A stretch of 64,000 nucleotides of DNA, taken from CAVRXT01 sp963725655 (GTDB lineage: Bacteria > Acidobacteriota > Terriglobia > Acidiferrales > UBA7541). The notes under the pieces were generated by a model that saw only the letters and a program-made list of their open reading frames with translations, was not told the origin of the DNA and did not search any database. The translations under genes and the position numbers were made by a program. This document shows positions 63,330-64,000 of the stretch, in pieces; position 1 is the first letter of the stretch, and every line of letters begins with the position of its first letter. The stretch is taken from contig CAVRYY010000001.1 in assembly GCA_963725655.1 (NCBI GenBank), positions 1,736,001 through 1,800,000 of the forward strand. Reading direction: 5' to 3'.

Positions 63330-63992
63330 TCATGCGCCGATCCGCTGGTCGCGGTGCGCGGGTGGGTACCTGCCGCTGAGGGGGGCCGAGCCTAACTTGC
63401 GCATGGCGTGCTTTCGATAGGCGGCTACGGCGCGCTGAGAAATGCCCAGGCGCCTGGCTACTTCGTGGCTGCACTTGCCCTTGGCGATTAGCGCGAATAC
63501 CTGCTGCTCGCGCCACGTTAGCAGGGCCGATTCGGTGGACGGCTCCTTGGCGACGGCCCGCCCTTTGCGGGGCGGCGTGGTATCGCCGATGAAACCGGTC
63601 AGGCGCCGCGGAAGATAGATTTTTCGCAAGCGCATGTGTTCGATGGCGCTGACGAAGTCCGCGTGCGAATCCGCCTTGAGCAGGTAACCCGCCGCTCCAG
63701 ACCGCAGAATTTCGCTGGCGATCTGCTCGGCGAAATCCTCCGTGAAAATCAGCACTTCCGCGTCGCTGGGCAGCTTGCGAATCAGCCGCGCGACTTCCAG
63801 ACCGTTCATCTCCGGAATGTCGAGATCGATGATGGTTATGTCCGGTTTGAGAAGCGCGGTCTTCACCAATGCCTGCATTCCGGTTTCGGCTTCACCACAC
63901 ACTTCCATATCCGGATGCTCGGTCAGCCAGGCGCGAATACCACGGCGAACGATGGGATGATTGTCGGCGATCAGTACGCGAATTGGATTCAC
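63330..63992 (-). CDS. NarL/FixJ-family response regulator
   Basis: This 220-residue regulator has a receiver domain (RVLIADNHPIVRRGIR, acceptor Asp 56 in IIDLDIPEMNG, Lys in YLLKADSH) and a LuxR-type helix-turn-helix (LTWREQQVFALIAKGKCSHE and RAVAAYRKHAMRKLG). The tail after MRKLG (SAPLSGRYPPAHRDQRIGA) replaces the usual final helix and looks non-homologous. No histidine kinase is in the visible neighbourhood, since the window ends eight bases upstream of its start. ATG 63992 is used. Confidence 0.88.
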   Translation of the reverse strand: MNPIRVLIADNHPIVRRGIRAWLTEHPDMEVCGEAETGMQALVKTALLKPDITIIDLDIPEMNGLEVARLIRKLPSDAEVLIFTEDFAEQIASEILRSGAAGYLLKADSHADFVSAIEHMRLRKIYLPRRLTGFIGDTTPPRKGRAVAKEPSTESALLTWREQQVFALIAKGKCSHEVARRLGISQRAVAAYRKHAMRKLGSAPLSGRYPPAHRDQRIGA

Positions 63993-64000
63993 AGAGACGC

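Overview
The window is about 60% GC and reads as a chromosomal segment of a free-living, metabolically versatile Acidobacteriota-like bacterium. That placement is an inference. It rests on two large Oar-type TonB-dependent receptors with an N-terminal carboxypeptidase-regulatory domain, a PEP-CTERM protein, a large Tyr/Trp/Gly-rich FecR-domain protein, C5-pathway heme genes in the order hemA-hemC-hemD-hemB-hemL, and dense intergenic palindromes. No rRNA, tRNA, CRISPR array, prophage or insertion sequence was seen.

Region 1 (1-6.6 kb): a truncated IlvD/Edd-type sugar-acid dehydratase on the minus strand, then a plus-strand sulfur operon: siroheme nitrite/sulfite reductase, precorrin-2 dehydrogenase, uroporphyrinogen-III methyltransferase, a 47-residue one-helix membrane protein and a YeiH-type putative sulfate exporter. 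A good promoter ahead of this operon places transcription start at or next to the ATG of a 26-codon ORF with six Cys codons, three of them consecutive. An intrinsic terminator follows, 17 bases before the reductase start. This looks like a cysteine-sensing transcription attenuator with a leaderless sensor peptide and is the most interesting item in the window.

Region 2 (6.6-12.2 kb): minus-strand redox, VWA/AAA+ chaperone-pair, Lon-N and TPR genes, plus a hotdog thioesterase. Region 3 (12.2-23.2 kb): a nearly complete heme cluster, hemY, hemN and hemE on the minus strand, divergent from ccsA/hemX-like, hemA, hemC, hemD, hemB and hemL. It runs from glutamyl-tRNA to protoporphyrin IX; ferrochelatase is not here. 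HemB and HemL start the route and HemD makes the uroporphyrinogen III that CobA in region 1 diverts to siroheme.

Region 4 (24.2-47.9 kb): a probable polyamine/amine uptake and catabolism island. It holds an MFS carrier, a Tat-exported SpdH-like flavoprotein, a cupredoxin-like secreted protein, a second Tat-exported amine-oxidase-like flavoprotein, a PotDABC-type ABC transporter, a lipoprotein amidohydrolase, an Oar-type receptor, a HemL-like aminotransferase, an APC permease, an aminoaldehyde-type dehydrogenase, a GABA-aminotransferase-like enzyme and a second aldehyde dehydrogenase. Together they could take spermidine via 4-aminobutyraldehyde and GABA to succinate.

Region 5 (47.9-64 kb): PEP-CTERM and FecR-domain surface proteins, an NtrC-type regulator with its histidine kinase, a second Oar-type receptor broken by a single frameshift, Cu/Zn superoxide dismutase, cobalamin-dependent methionine synthase, an unknown membrane protein and a NarL-type response regulator. 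Several intergenic hairpins recur through the window and appear to act as terminators or REP-like elements.
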